Shown: piece by piece, positions 34,952-45,255 of the stretch
Position numbering within the stretch: position 1 is the stretch's first letter
Layout: the number at the start of each line of letters is the position of its first letter
From: Flavobacterium pectinovorum
GTDB lineage: Bacteria; Bacteroidota; Bacteroidia; Flavobacteriales; Flavobacteriaceae
Assembly: GCF_006438875.1 (NCBI RefSeq)
Contig: NZ_RCZH01000005.1
Location: forward strand, 62,001 to 126,000
DNA length: 64,000 nucleotides
Direction of reading: 5' to 3'
The notes under the pieces: model-generated
Told to the model about the DNA's origin: nothing
Database searches by the model: none
Seen by the model: the letters and a program-made list of their open reading frames with translations, nothing else
Made by a program: the position numbers and the translations under genes

Positions 34952-36073
34952 TTAATGTTTAATGAATTTTTTGACCAGAACTTTTTCACCTCTTTCTATC
35001 TTTATGAAATACACGTTTTTATTTAAATTCATCACGTTTAGTGAAAAATCATTTCCAACGAAATTTTCTTTAATAATTGGACTTCCAAGAACATCAATTA
35101 CTGAAACTTTTGTATTGTCAGATTCTTCAAGATGAATATTTATAAAATCAGTTGTTGGGTTAGGAAAGATTTTGATATCATATTTAGTTAAATCGGCGAT
35201 TCCTAAAGTATTTTCATATTCATACGTTGTACGGGATAAGTTTTCCCATGAATTGGATGGTTTATTCCATATTTCTGAAATCTCTTGATGTATTGTTCCA
35301 TTTTGATTTTTGGCATAATTACTTTGATATAGATTTACCCAAATTGAAAGAGTATCATCCCAATCCTGACGTAAACGTTTCGTTAAAAAACCATCTGTGT
35401 TGTAAGAATTCGTAAATAGTATTTTTTCAATCCATTTATTATTTTCCCATATATTCATTGTTTCTACTGAAACCTGTTTTGAGCTATTATAAGTATAAGT
35501 TGATTGCGAAAAATTTTCCCATTTAGAACTGGAATCATTCCATTTTTGTCGGGTTATTTGAGTAAATAATCCATCAGAATTATTTGAATAATCGACCTTT
35601 ATGTCATTTTTCCAATTATTTTCATTCCATCGCTCTATTAAACTAGATATGAGATATCCATTTGAATCATAAGATGAAGTGTTTTTTAATGAATTTTGCC
35701 AAGCGTTGTTAGTCCATTCTTCATAAAATCCTACATCTATTTTATTTTCATTGTTATAAGTGAAAGAAGCCCTTTGAGAGAAGGTCAATAAATTTGAAGT
35801 ATTATCCAATGATTTGTAAATAATTTTATTCAGTAGATTGTTGGTATCATATTCATAATTTGTTGAGTTAGAATCTTTCCAGTTACTAGAACTCACGTCC
35901 CAGCGTTGACTTAAATCATCTGTGATCTTGTCACTTTTATCATAATTGTTTACAACATAACTGGAGTTTACCCAATTATTGTTGCTCCAACTTTCATAAG
36001 TGATTTTTTTAATATTCTGACTGTAAACTGAGAAAGTTAAAATAAGAGTAAGTAGTAAGTAATTTTTTTTCAT
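34952..36073 (-). CDS. T9SS type A sorted repeat protein
   Basis: 373 residues. Signal peptide 1-18, then about eight repeats of roughly 34 residues, each with a W-(N/D)-x-x-x-x-x-W-x-N-x-x-x-x-x-Y-x-Y pattern (e.g. RQKWNDSSSKWENFSQSTYTY). The C-terminal 75 residues are a type A T9SS sorting domain: YDIKIFPNPTTDFINIHLEE to VYFIKIERGEKVLVKKFIKH. So it is exported through the type IX system and attached to the surface. The repeats resemble YD/RHS-like Trp/Tyr strands and may bind a surface or polymer; function unknown. Confidence 0.9.
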   Translation of the reverse strand: MKKNYLLLTLILTFSVYSQNIKKITYESWSNNNWVNSSYVVNNYDKSDKITDDLSQRWDVSSSNWKDSNSTNYEYDTNNLLNKIIYKSLDNTSNLLTFSQRASFTYNNENKIDVGFYEEWTNNAWQNSLKNTSSYDSNGYLISSLIERWNENNWKNDIKVDYSNNSDGLFTQITRQKWNDSSSKWENFSQSTYTYNSSKQVSVETMNIWENNKWIEKILFTNSYNTDGFLTKRLRQDWDDTLSIWVNLYQSNYAKNQNGTIHQEISEIWNKPSNSWENLSRTTYEYENTLGIADLTKYDIKIFPNPTTDFINIHLEESDNTKVSVIDVLGSPIIKENFVGNDFSLNVMNLNKNVYFIKIERGEKVLVKKFIKH

Positions 36074-36194
36074 ATTTTAGGATATTGAATGGCTTTTAAA
36101 TGATTTTTGTTTTTTGGAATAAAACTTTATTTGAATTTTATAAGGTAAAAATAGTATTAAAAATTTAAAAAACTAATACTAAATAATAACAATT

Positions 36195-36307
36195 TTGTTA
36201 TTTCGACGGAGGAGAAATCACATGCGTAAATCGACAAATATTGACGATTTGATTGCGAGGCTTCTCCCGATCCTGAAGCTTCCGGACGGGATCTTTCAGC
36301 CTGACAA
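36195..36307. repeat. Partial palindromic element of the GAC(A/G)GAGGAGA family
   Basis: Left half TTATTTCGACGGAGGAGAAATCACATG matches the arms of the elements at 13451 and 56202. The right half is a different sequence (CTTCTCCCGATCCTGAAGCTTCCGG), so the palindrome is rearranged or hybrid. A 66-residue ORF through it is not considered a gene. Confidence 0.6.
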
Positions 36308-36340
36308 ACGTTTACAAATCTAGAATCTAAGTTTAAAACA

Positions 36341-36373
36341 AAAAAAATCCCATTCACCTTTCGGGAACGGGAT
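36341..36373 (-). terminator. Intrinsic terminator after the 51-aa ORF
   Basis: ATCCCATTC / GAACGGGAT stem (one mismatch) with a T-run on the minus strand, 20 bases past the stop of the small ORF at 36394. Confidence 0.75.
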
Positions 36374-36393
36374 GTATTACATGTTGTTTGAAA

Positions 36394-36549
36394 TTAAAAA
36401 CTCAGTTTGAAATTCATTTTATTAATTTCATCTGATTTTCCTGATTTAAACTTAATATTTTTAAATTGATTAAGCGAAGGGTCTACAACGATCTTTGAAT
36501 CTTTACTAATAACTCTTGTAGTCTTAACTATTTTTTTTACACTTTTCAT
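36394..36549 (-). CDS. Small basic protein, 51 aa
   Basis: 51 residues, too short for a usual ORF screen: MKSVKKIVKTTRVISKDSKI then VVDPSLNQFK... to KLSF. Lys-rich and basic. Its ATG lies inside the restored 3' end of the DUF6934-like gene, overlapping its stop (36524) by 26 bases, so it would be translationally coupled. It is followed by a terminator. Not recognised; the overlap and the small size suggest an accessory or antitoxin-like partner, but that is inference. Confidence 0.55.
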   Translation of the reverse strand: MKSVKKIVKTTRVISKDSKIVVDPSLNQFKNIKFKSGKSDEINKMNFKLSF

Positions 36550-36620
36550 CTTTTTTCCTTTTAATTAGAAATCCATCAAAGTCTTTTTTATAATCGAATG
36601 GTTCATCTTCAATTTCATTA

Positions 36621-37013
36621 TCAATTATTCTTGCCCCAAATATCAAAAGTTTCTGATAATTCCTCTAGATTTAACATTATAGCCCTCTTGTAAGTATTTG
36701 TCCTTCGACTATCGCTACCTCTCAAAAATGCAGTTATATGAGGATTCACAGTTGTAAATTCATAGGCAGTTTTGGCTACAGTCGCTAAAACAATTCTAAT
36801 ATCTCCGTTATCATTTGTAACCTGATCGTCTATAATGTATTTTTTTGTCGGAAGGTCATATTTTAAATCGCCAAAACCAAGATTATAAATCGAAGGATTT
36901 TTGGTAGGAGTGTAAGCAACTACTTTCGTAAAATTACCTTTATTTCCCATACTTATAAAATTAAATATTGTAGATGATTCATCTTTGGAAATGTCATATT
37001 TATCGTAATTCAT
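36621..37013 (-). CDS. DUF6934-like protein, truncated by a frameshift near its C-terminus
   Basis: 130 residues in the intact frame: MNYDKYDISKDESSTIFNF at the start, KRAIMLNLEELSETFDIWG at the end, then an early stop. One frame over (36524-36632) the reading continues GARIIDNEIEDEPFDYKKDFDGFLIKRKKDEKC..., the FxxxxxYxxFLIKRK ending typical of the family. So a base change of -1 or +2 at the C/G-run 36634-36637 has broken the gene; the original was 36524-37013. Function of DUF6934 is unknown. Confidence 0.7.
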   Translation of the reverse strand: MNYDKYDISKDESSTIFNFISMGNKGNFTKVVAYTPTKNPSIYNLGFGDLKYDLPTKKYIIDDQVTNDNGDIRIVLATVAKTAYEFTTVNPHITAFLRGSDSRRTNTYKRAIMLNLEELSETFDIWGKNN

Positions 37014-37137
37014 TTAAATAAAAAATTTCTTACAAATATAATGTTTTTATTGATATGTAATTTATTTATTATATAACTAAGAAAAAAACTCCCACTTAGC
37101 TCAGCCTAACAATTGGGTTCAAGTGATGGTATAAAAA

Positions 37138-37178
37138 CAAAAAAAATCCCGCTCCAAAATGAAACGGGATTTTTACAA
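37138..37178 (-). terminator. Intrinsic terminator after lysA
   Basis: AAAAATCCCG / CGGGATTTTT stem with a 13-base loop, A-run on the left and T-run on the right of the minus-strand reading, about 25 bases past the lysA stop. Confidence 0.8.
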
Positions 37179-37201
37179 TTGATATTCTCTTTTTTTTTAT
37201 T

Positions 37202-38425
37202 TTAAACTGTTGCAGCAACTTCTTGTGGCAACGGAATTTGATTTTTAAGCAAATCTTCGAATGTTTCGTGTTGGCGAATCAAGATTCCTTTTCCGTCCAT
37301 CCATAAAACTTCGGCTGGTTTGTATCTTGAATTGTAGTTTGATGCCATTGAGAAACAATATGCTCCGGCGTTTCTGAACGCAAGAATATCACCTTCAGTA
37401 ATTTCCGAAATTCTGCGGTTGTTGGCAAAAGTATCAGTCTCGCAAATGTATCCTACAACAGAGTAAAAACGCTCTTTTCCTTTTGGGTTAGAAATGTTTT
37501 CGATATGGTGTGAAGATCCGTACAACATTGGACGAATTAAGTGGTTGAAACCACTATCAACTCCAGCAAAAACTGTTGATGTTGTTTGTTTAACTACGTT
37601 TACTTTTACTAAGAAATGACCTGCTTCGCTCACCAAAAATTTTCCCGGTTCGAAAATCAACGTTAAATCTCTGCCATATTCTGCACAGAAAGCATTGAAT
37701 CTTTTTGATAATTTTTTACCTAATTCTTCAATATCTGTTTCGATATCGTCTTTTTTGTAAGGAACTTTGAATCCACTTCCGAAATCTAAAAATTCTAAAT
37801 CTTTGAAGTGTTTTGCAGTATCAAATAAGATTTCAGCAGCATACAAGAATACTTCGATATCAAGGATATCAGATCCTGTGTGCATGTGAATCCCTACAAT
37901 GCTCATTTTTGTGTTCTCTACAATTCGCAATATATGCGGTATTTGATGTACCGAAATTCCGAATTTACTATCGATATGTCCTACCGAAATATTAGCATTT
38001 CCTCCCGCCATTACGTGCGGATTGATACGAATACATACCGGAATTTGTGGATATTTTGTTCCGAATTGCTCCAGAATAGATAAGTTATCAATATTGATTT
38101 GTACACCCATTGCGGCAACTTCTTCGATTTCTTCAAGAGAAACTCCGTTTGGTGTAAAAAAGATTTTTTCAGGTTCATAGCCAGCATGAAGTCCCAATAA
38201 AACTTCTTGAATTGATACAGTATCTAATCCAGAACCCATGTTCTTTAATAACTGAAGAATCGCAACGTTTGACAATGCCTTCATGGCATAATTAACTCTC
38301 AAGTTTTCTACCTTAGAGAAAGCTTTAGTTAATCTGTTGTACTGAGATTGGATTTTTTCGGCATCATAAACATATAATGGACTTCCAAATTGGTCTGCTA
38401 ACTGCAGTAAATCTTTTGCTTGCAT
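37202..38425 (-). CDS. lysA: Diaminopimelate decarboxylase
   Basis: 407 residues. Converts meso-diaminopimelate to L-lysine, the last step of lysine synthesis. Fold type III PLP enzyme: PLP-binding Lys49 in NYAMKALSN, HMHTGSDI of the PLP-phosphate region, the GSGFKVPY glycine loop, FEPGKFLV, and the active-site Cys in GYICETDTFA. Length is normal. Monocistronic, with a terminator just after the stop; no lysine riboswitch seen in front. Confidence 0.95.
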   Translation of the reverse strand: MQAKDLLQLADQFGSPLYVYDAEKIQSQYNRLTKAFSKVENLRVNYAMKALSNVAILQLLKNMGSGLDTVSIQEVLLGLHAGYEPEKIFFTPNGVSLEEIEEVAAMGVQINIDNLSILEQFGTKYPQIPVCIRINPHVMAGGNANISVGHIDSKFGISVHQIPHILRIVENTKMSIVGIHMHTGSDILDIEVFLYAAEILFDTAKHFKDLEFLDFGSGFKVPYKKDDIETDIEELGKKLSKRFNAFCAEYGRDLTLIFEPGKFLVSEAGHFLVKVNVVKQTTSTVFAGVDSGFNHLIRPMLYGSSHHIENISNPKGKERFYSVVGYICETDTFANNRRISEITEGDILAFRNAGAYCFSMASNYNSRYKPAEVLWMDGKGILIRQHETFEDLLKNQIPLPQEVAATV

Positions 38426-38562
38426 TTTTTAAACTATTTTGAGCAAATTTATTACTCTTTTGACTAACTGCAAATTAATTGTAGAAAAATAACAAATTAT
38501 AACAAATTGTTTGTTTTTAAACAAAAAGTGCTTTATTTCGAATTTTTATAAAAAAATGTTTT

Positions 38563-38659
38563 GCCCACGGATTGTGCGGATCAAACAGGTGAACACAGAT
38601 TTTTAAATAAAGATAAAAAAAATCCGCGTAAATCTGTTTGATCCGCACAATCCGTGGGC
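38563..38659. repeat. Long perfect intergenic palindrome
   Basis: Arms of 26 bases (38563-38588, 38634-38659) are exact complements, core GCCCACGGATTGTGCGG, around a 45-base AT-rich spacer. It occupies the middle of the 320-base gap between lysA (upstream region) and gltD (downstream end) and is the only structure there. Confidence 0.85.
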
Positions 38660-38745
38660 AGAATTTGTGGAATAAAAAAAAAGCCGCTAAAATTCCAAGC
38701 ATAAAAACTTAGAACCTTAGCGACTTAGTATCTTAAAAACTTAGC

Positions 38746-40200
38746 TTACAAACTTGGTAAGTCTCCGTTTCCTTTGGTTGGCAAGTTGGTAGAGCCCATT
38801 AAGAACAAATCTACTTCTCTTGCTGCTTCGCGACCTTCTGAAATAGCCCATACAATTAGCGATTGTCCTCTTCGCATATCTCCGGCAGTGAAAATATGAG
38901 GTACATTCGTTTGGTAATTTTTTGCTTGATAGTTGCTTCTCATATCTAGTTCAATACCTAATTGCTCGCTTAAAGTTTTCTCAGGACCTGTAAATCCTAA
39001 AGCCAATAAAGCCAAATCGCATGGCCAGATTTTCTCAGAACCTTCTTTTTCGATTAATTCAGGACGTTGACCAGGAGTCATTTTCCATTGAACTTCAACA
39101 GTTTTTAATCCTGTTAATTCTCCTTTACTATTAGAAATGAATTCTTTAGTATTGATTAACCAGTTTCTGCTGCAGCCTTCTTCGTGAGATGAAGACGTTT
39201 TCAACTGCAAAGGCCAGAAAGGCCAAGGCGTAGATTCGCTTCTTCCAACTGGAGGTTTTGGTAAAATCTCAAAGTTAGTAACTGATTTTGCTCCGTGTCT
39301 GTTTGATGTTCCAACGCAATCAGATCCTGTATCTCCACCACCAATTACGATTACGTCTTTTCCGGTTGCTTTAACCTGATCCGGAATTGATTCTCCGTAT
39401 AAAACTTTAGTTTGTTGTGTTAAGAAATCCATTGCCTGAACAACGCCTTTGCTTTCGATTCCTTTAGTTGGTAAACTTCTTCTTTCTGTCGCTCCACCGC
39501 ATAATACGATAGAATCGAAAGCATTAAGTTCTTCAACACTAAAATTAACACCAACATTTACATTCGTTTTGAAAGTGATTCCTTCAGCTTCAAGGATTAA
39601 AACACGTCTGTCGATGATTCCTTTTTCTAATTTGAAATTCGGAATTCCGTAACGCAATAAACCTCCAATAGCATTGTCTCTTTCAAAAACAGTTACCGTA
39701 TGACCGGCTCTGTTTAATTGTTGCGCTGCTGCCAAACCTGCAGGACCTGAACCAATAACAGCTACAATTTTTCCTGTTCTCTTTTTTGGTGGTTGTGGTT
39801 TGATCCATCCTTCAGCAAAACCTCTTTCGATGATGTTTTTCTCGATGTTTTCAATTGCAACCGGTTCTTTAATGATTCCTAATACACATGATTTTTCACA
39901 TGGAGCAGGGCATAAGCGACCTGTAAATTCAGGAAAGTTATTAGTAGATTGTAATATCTCTAAGGCACTTTGCCATTCTTCCTGATGCACCATGTCGTTG
40001 AAATCAGGAATTAAATTTCCTAATGGACAAGAACTGTGGCAAAAAGGAATACCGCAATCCATACATCTCGAACCTTGTTCTTTTATTTTATCTTTTGCTA
40101 ACGGAATAGTAAATTCGTTGTAGTTTGAAACACGTTCTGCAACTGCTAAATTACTTTCGTCGGCTCTGTTATATTCTTTAAATCCGCCTATTTTACCCAT
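38746..40200 (-). CDS. gltD: Glutamate synthase small (beta) subunit
   Basis: 484 residues from the ATG at 40200 (MGKIGGFKEYNRADES); a longer start would add 19. N-terminal domain holds the Cys of the two 4Fe-4S clusters (CMDCGIPFCHSSCP and CPAPCEKSCV). FAD-binding VAVIGSGPAGLAAAQQL and NADPH-binding VIVIGGGDTGSDC follow. It feeds electrons from NADPH to GltB. Lies 122 bases downstream of gltB, so the two form an operon in gltB-gltD order. Confidence 0.95.
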   Translation of the reverse strand: MGKIGGFKEYNRADESNLAVAERVSNYNEFTIPLAKDKIKEQGSRCMDCGIPFCHSSCPLGNLIPDFNDMVHQEEWQSALEILQSTNNFPEFTGRLCPAPCEKSCVLGIIKEPVAIENIEKNIIERGFAEGWIKPQPPKKRTGKIVAVIGSGPAGLAAAQQLNRAGHTVTVFERDNAIGGLLRYGIPNFKLEKGIIDRRVLILEAEGITFKTNVNVGVNFSVEELNAFDSIVLCGGATERRSLPTKGIESKGVVQAMDFLTQQTKVLYGESIPDQVKATGKDVIVIGGGDTGSDCVGTSNRHGAKSVTNFEILPKPPVGRSESTPWPFWPLQLKTSSSHEEGCSRNWLINTKEFISNSKGELTGLKTVEVQWKMTPGQRPELIEKEGSEKIWPCDLALLALGFTGPEKTLSEQLGIELDMRSNYQAKNYQTNVPHIFTAGDMRRGQSLIVWAISEGREAAREVDLFLMGSTNLPTKGNGDLPSL

Positions 40201-40322
40201 GACATTTTGATTAAAATTTAAATGATCAATTCTAAATTCCAATTTTTTAAATTCCAAATTCCAATGCTTTTAAAGGCAAAGTGAATTAAATCTAAAATCT
40301 GAACTCTAAAATCTAAAATCAT

Positions 40323-43300
40323 TTAACCCGCTATTAATTCTTCTATTTTTTTCTCTTCTGCAATTCGTTGTAATGCTTTTTTGTAATCGGTTGGCATTAC
40401 TTTTACGAAATGGTTTTGTTCATTTTCCCAGTCTGCTAAAATTCTTTTTGCTAATGGACTGTTGGTGTACAAAGAGTGATTTTTGATTAGTTTTCTCAAT
40501 TTAGTCACATCTTCTTCTTCGATAGGATCAAAAGCAACCATTTCCATGTTGCATAATGTTGCATCAAATTGTTGTTTTGGATCGTAAACATAAGCAACAC
40601 CACCGCTCATACCAGCCGCGAAGTTTCTTCCTGTTTTTCCTAAAACAACCACTGTACCACCTGTCATGTACTCGCATCCATGATCTCCAATTCCTTCAAC
40701 AACCGCAGTTGCTCCGGAATTTCTCACACAAAAACGCTCACCGGCCATTCCATTAATATAAGCCTCTCCGGTAATAGCTCCGTAAAGGGCAACGTTACCA
40801 ATAATGATATTTTCTTCAGGTTTGAAAGTTGCAGTAGGAGGGACTTTGATAATCAATTTTCCTCCGGACAATCCTTTTCCTAAATAATCATTACAGTTTC
40901 CGTGAATTTTAAACGACAATCCGTTTGTTGCAAAAGCACCAAAACTTTGTCCGGCAGAACCTTCAAAATCAACTAAAATAGTGTCTTCAGGTAAACCTTG
41001 TGCGCCATATATTTTTGAGATTTCATTACTCAAAATAGCACCTACAGAGCGGTCTGTATTTTTAATTTTAAACGTAACTCTTGTTTTTTCTTTTCTATAA
41101 ATAGAAGGAATCGCTTCTTTGATAATCGCGAAATCCAATACGTTTTCTAAGTTATGATCTTGCTCAGTTGTATTGTGATTCGGAACCGTTTTTGCTTTTT
41201 CCGGTTTGTATAGAATCGATGATAAGTCTAAACCATTGGCTTTATAATGTTTGATCGCTTTATTCACATTTAATTTTTGTGACTGACCAACCATTTCTTT
41301 TAAAGTTCTGAAACCTAATTGTGCCATGATTCCTCTTAACTCTTCAGCAATAAAATACATGAAGTTGATGACGTGCTCCGGCGTTCCTTTGAAATTTTTT
41401 CTCAATTCAGGATCCTGAGTTGCAATACCAACAGGGCAAGTATTTAAGTGACAAGCTCTCATCATAATACATCCCGAAGCAACAAGCGGTGCGGTAGCAA
41501 AACCAAATTCTTCGGCTCCTAATAATGCAGCAATTGCTACGTCACGACCCGTTTTCAATTGTCCGTCACATTCAAGAACCACACGGCTTCTTAAATCATT
41601 TAAGATCAAAGTTTGTTGTGCTTCGGCCAGACCAAGTTCCCACGGAATACCTGTGTGTTGTAAGGATGTTAATGGTGCAGCACCAGTTCCTCCGTCATAA
41701 CCTGAAATCAGGATAACGTCCGCTTTTGCTTTGGCAACACCGGCAGCGATAGTTCCAACTCCAACTTCAGAAACTAACTTAACATTGATTCTTGCTTCAC
41801 GATTTGCATTTTTTAAATCAAAAATCAACTGAGATAAATCCTCAATAGAATAAATGTCGTGGTGTGGCGGAGGCGAAATCAAACCTACATAAGGAGTTGA
41901 ATTTCTAACTTCAGCAATCCAAGGCACTACTTTTTCGCCGGGTAATTGTCCACCTTCTCCAGGTTTAGCCCCTTGAGCCATTTTGATCTGAATCTCTTTA
42001 GCGTTTGTCAAATAGTTGATCGAAACACCAAAACGTCCCGAAGCAACTTGTTTGATTGCACTGTTTCTTGAATCTCCGTTGATTTCTTTCTGGAAACGTT
42101 TAGGATCTTCTCCACCTTCTCCCGAATTACTTTTTCCGCCAATTCTGTTCATTGCAATCGCCAAATTCTCGTGTGCTTCTCTACTGATAGATCCGTAAGA
42201 CATTGCACCCGTTTTGAATTTTTTTACAATTTCTGTCCAAGGTTCTACTTCGTCAATAGAAATTGGATCTAAATTGTTAAATTCGAATAAACCTCTGATA
42301 GTCATTAAGTTTGAGCTTTGCTCATTGACCATATCCGAGTATTCTTTATAACTTTCAGGACTATTCAAACGAACCGCCTGTTGTAATTTAGAAATAGTAG
42401 TTGGGTTAAACATGTGTTTTTCTCCACCACGTCTCCATCTGTAAATACCTCCAATTTCTAAAGGCAATAAGTTGGCGATTTTTGAATTTGGAAATGCTTT
42501 TTGGAAACGTTTCTTCACTTCTTTCTCTACTTCAATCAAACCAATTCCTTCTATTCTTGAAGGTGTGTAAGGGAAGTATTTATTTGTGAAAGTTTTGTTT
42601 AAACCTAAAATCTCGAAAATCTGAGCAGCTCTGTATGAATGTAAGGTAGAGATACCAATTTTGTTCATGATTTTAACAATTCCTTTTGCAATCGCTTTAT
42701 TGTAATTTACAATAGCATAGTCCGCTTTTACGCCAGTGATAAATCCTTGGTTAACCTGATCGTGAATGATCTCGTTTACCATATATGGATTAATTGCACT
42801 TGCACCATATCCGAATAATAAAGCAAAATGATGCGGCTCACGAGGTTCAGCAGATTCGATTATGATTCCAAATTTAGAACGAACCTGTAAAATGTTTAAA
42901 GAGTGGTGAATGTATGAACAAGCCAATAACATAGGAATTGGAGCTAATTGTTCGCTTACACCTCTGTCTGATAAAATGATGACATTACATCCTTCAGAAA
43001 CTGCTTTGAACGTTGCATCAACACATTTTTCAAGCGCACGCTCTAAACCGTTAACTCCTTTTTCTATTTTATATAAAGTAGAAATTGTAGCCGATTTGAA
43101 ATCTACGTGATCAATGTTTCTTATTTTATCTAAATCCTCGTTTGAAATAACCGGATTTTGGATTTTTAGTTTTTTACATTGTTTAGATTCAATTTCAAAA
43201 ATATTGAAATCTCCACCAATGGCTAAACTGATATCAGTAATGATCTCCTCACGAATACCATCCAAAGGCGGATTGGTAACCTGAGCAAATAATTGTTTGA

Positions 43301-44840
43301 AATAGTTGTACAACAATTGAGGCTGGTCTGATAAAACAGCCAAAGGCGTATCGTTACCCATAGAACTGATTGCTTCAGCTCCCTGACTTCCCATTGGGTT
43401 GATGATGGTTTTTAAATCTTCAATTGTATAACCAAATAATTTTTGTCTTGTAAGGAAATCTAGTTTCTCAACAGGAGTAGGATTATTGGTATAAGGGATT
43501 TTAGATAAAGGCAATAAGTTGGCATCAATCCATTCTTTGTAAGGACGTTTTGTAACAATTGCTTTCTTGATCTCTTCATCTTCAATAATACGACCTTCGT
43601 TCATGTCTACCAGGAACATTTTTCCCGGTTCTAAACGACCGTGCTGAATAACATCTTCCGGTTCGATATCCAATACACCAATTTCTGATGACATGATTAC
43701 GAAACCGCTTTTTGTTAAGGTATAACGAGAAGGACGCAATCCGTTTCTGTCTAATAACGCACCAATAACGTTACCATCTGTAAACGGAATAGAAGCAGGA
43801 CCATCCCAAGGCTCCATGATACAAGCGTTAAACTCGTAGAATGCTTTTTTCTCCTCAGACATTGTCTGGTGTTTTTCCCAAGCTTCAGGAACAACCATCA
43901 TCATCGCTTCAGGTAATGAACGACCTGTCATTAATAAAAGTTCTACAACCATATCCATAGAAGCAGAATCTGATTTTCCTTCTAAGATAATTGGGAATAG
44001 TTTTTTAATATCATTTCCGAAAACCTTGCTTTCCATCAACTCTTCACGAGCACGCATACGGCTAACGTTTCCACGAAGCGTATTGATTTCACCATTATGA
44101 CACATGTATCTAAATGGCTGTGCTAATTCCCATGAAGGGAAAGTATTTGTAGAGAAACGTTGGTGAACTAACGCCAAACGAGTCACTAAATCGGGATCTT
44201 TTAAGTCAACATAATAACGGCTGATGTCTTCCGGCATCAATAGACCTTTATATATTATGGTAGTTGTCGATAAACTAGAGAAATAAAACATATGACTTTC
44301 AGAGGTTTTTGATCCTCTTATGGCATGTTCAGCAATTTTTCTAGCTGCAAAAAGTTTTGCATTAAATTCTTGTTCAGTTAAATCCTGACCGTTTTTGCTA
44401 ACAAAAACTTGTTTAACTGTTGGTTCTTTTTCTGCGGCAATCTGCCCTAAATTTTCAGCTTCAACAGGTACATCTCTCCAACCTAAGATCTTTAAATTTT
44501 GATCTTTAATAGTTGATTCGAAAGCGTTCATACAAAAAGAAACCTGGTTTTTGCTTTTTGGTAAAAAAACCATTCCTACTGCATACTCACGCGTTTCAGG
44601 GATTTCAAAATCACATACTTTTTTAAAAAAATCATGTGGGATATCGAATAAAATTCCAGCCCCGTCTCCAGTTCTTCCATCAGAACTAACGGCACCACGA
44701 TGTTCCAATTTTATTAAGATATCCAATGCTTTGTGAATAATATCATTTGATTTAATACCATTCAAATTACAAATAAATCCTGCACCACAATTGTCGTGTT
44801 CAAATTCAGGCAAATAAAGCCCTTGTTCTTTAACTTTCAT
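40323..44840 (-). CDS. gltB: Glutamate synthase large (alpha) subunit
   Basis: 1505 residues from ATG 44840 ([18 protein letters not shown]); an in-frame upstream start would add 14. Type 2 glutamine amidotransferase domain with nucleophile Cys18 in DNCGAGF, to about 430; central domain about 470-780 ([17 protein letters not shown]); FMN and 2-oxoglutarate domain about 810-1190 ([24 protein letters not shown]), with the 3Fe-4S cluster Cys as C-x5-C-x4-C ([12 protein letters not shown]); and the C-terminal GXGXG helix (GxGG-type repeats such as [14 protein letters not shown]). Makes two glutamate from glutamine and 2-oxoglutarate. Only 17 residues precede the Cys, which suggests a short leader removed in maturation. 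Operon with gltD. Confidence 0.96.
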   Translation of the reverse strand: MKVKEQGLYLPEFEHDNCGAGFICNLNGIKSNDIIHKALDILIKLEHRGAVSSDGRTGDGAGILFDIPHDFFKKVCDFEIPETREYAVGMVFLPKSKNQVSFCMNAFESTIKDQNLKILGWRDVPVEAENLGQIAAEKEPTVKQVFVSKNGQDLTEQEFNAKLFAARKIAEHAIRGSKTSESHMFYFSSLSTTTIIYKGLLMPEDISRYYVDLKDPDLVTRLALVHQRFSTNTFPSWELAQPFRYMCHNGEINTLRGNVSRMRAREELMESKVFGNDIKKLFPIILEGKSDSASMDMVVELLLMTGRSLPEAMMMVVPEAWEKHQTMSEEKKAFYEFNACIMEPWDGPASIPFTDGNVIGALLDRNGLRPSRYTLTKSGFVIMSSEIGVLDIEPEDVIQHGRLEPGKMFLVDMNEGRIIEDEEIKKAIVTKRPYKEWIDANLLPLSKIPYTNNPTPVEKLDFLTRQKLFGYTIEDLKTIINPMGSQGAEAISSMGNDTPLAVLSDQPQLLYNYFKQLFAQVTNPPLDGIREEIITDISLAIGGDFNIFEIESKQCKKLKIQNPVISNEDLDKIRNIDHVDFKSATISTLYKIEKGVNGLERALEKCVDATFKAVSEGCNVIILSDRGVSEQLAPIPMLLACSYIHHSLNILQVRSKFGIIIESAEPREPHHFALLFGYGASAINPYMVNEIIHDQVNQGFITGVKADYAIVNYNKAIAKGIVKIMNKIGISTLHSYRAAQIFEILGLNKTFTNKYFPYTPSRIEGIGLIEVEKEVKKRFQKAFPNSKIANLLPLEIGGIYRWRRGGEKHMFNPTTISKLQQAVRLNSPESYKEYSDMVNEQSSNLMTIRGLFEFNNLDPISIDEVEPWTEIVKKFKTGAMSYGSISREAHENLAIAMNRIGGKSNSGEGGEDPKRFQKEINGDSRNSAIKQVASGRFGVSINYLTNAKEIQIKMAQGAKPGEGGQLPGEKVVPWIAEVRNSTPYVGLISPPPHHDIYSIEDLSQLIFDLKNANREARINVKLVSEVGVGTIAAGVAKAKADVILISGYDGGTGAAPLTSLQHTGIPWELGLAEAQQTLILNDLRSRVVLECDGQLKTGRDVAIAALLGAEEFGFATAPLVASGCIMMRACHLNTCPVGIATQDPELRKNFKGTPEHVINFMYFIAEELRGIMAQLGFRTLKEMVGQSQKLNVNKAIKHYKANGLDLSSILYKPEKAKTVPNHNTTEQDHNLENVLDFAIIKEAIPSIYRKEKTRVTFKIKNTDRSVGAILSNEISKIYGAQGLPEDTILVDFEGSAGQSFGAFATNGLSFKIHGNCNDYLGKGLSGGKLIIKVPPTATFKPEENIIIGNVALYGAITGEAYINGMAGERFCVRNSGATAVVEGIGDHGCEYMTGGTVVVLGKTGRNFAAGMSGGVAYVYDPKQQFDATLCNMEMVAFDPIEEEDVTKLRKLIKNHSLYTNSPLAKRILADWENEQNHFVKVMPTDYKKALQRIAEEKKIEELIAG

Positions 44841-45255
44841 TCTTGATATTTTTTCTACAAAAATAAAGATTTCGTTAAACATAATGTATTGAAATTATAA
44901 TTTGACTTACATTTTTATCGTAATATTAGAAAAACGCTTCTTAATTGATAATAATATTATATTAAGCATTGCGAATTGACAAAATCATAAAGCGAATTAG
45001 AATATATTAAGAAAAATCGCTGTAAGGCTAATGAATACAGTGATGTTTTTGTTAAATATCAAACGTTTTAGTGGTTTTGAGTTAATATTAACAAATCGTT
45101 TTGTTAACCATTTATTCGCATTGAAAATCAATAAACGCTTTATAGATATCACACTCGTTTTTTAATTGAAAAAGATTTTACTTTTAAGTTGAATTTTGCT
45201 ACTTTTGTCGCACTTTTATTCTGAAATAAATTCAGAACCAGACAAATTCTATATT
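44841..45255. other. Divergent gltB-sucC intergenic region
   Basis: 415 bases. Contains promoters for both genes; apart from the TACTTTTG box near sucC (45200) no operator, hairpin or small gene was found. AT-rich throughout. Confidence 0.5.
45176..45207 (+). promoter_or_regulatory. Candidate sucC promoter
   Basis: TACTTTTG at 45200-45207 matches the Bacteroidota -7 consensus TAnnTTTG. A weak -33 element (TTTTA) lies at 45176-45180, 19 bases upstream. The box is 48 bases before the sucC ATG. Confidence 0.5.

Noticed and set aside
36157..36357. 66-residue ORF
   Set aside because: It lies inside a partial palindromic element and reads low-complexity text common to that repeat; no domain.
37014..38562. 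Lysine riboswitch or attenuator for lysA
   Set aside because: No matching fold upstream of 38425; only the palindrome at 38563, which lies nearer to gltD and is not a leader.
38517..38702. Minus-strand ORF in the lysA/gltD gap
   Set aside because: It is a reading of the long palindrome, so its codons follow base pairing, not protein constraint.
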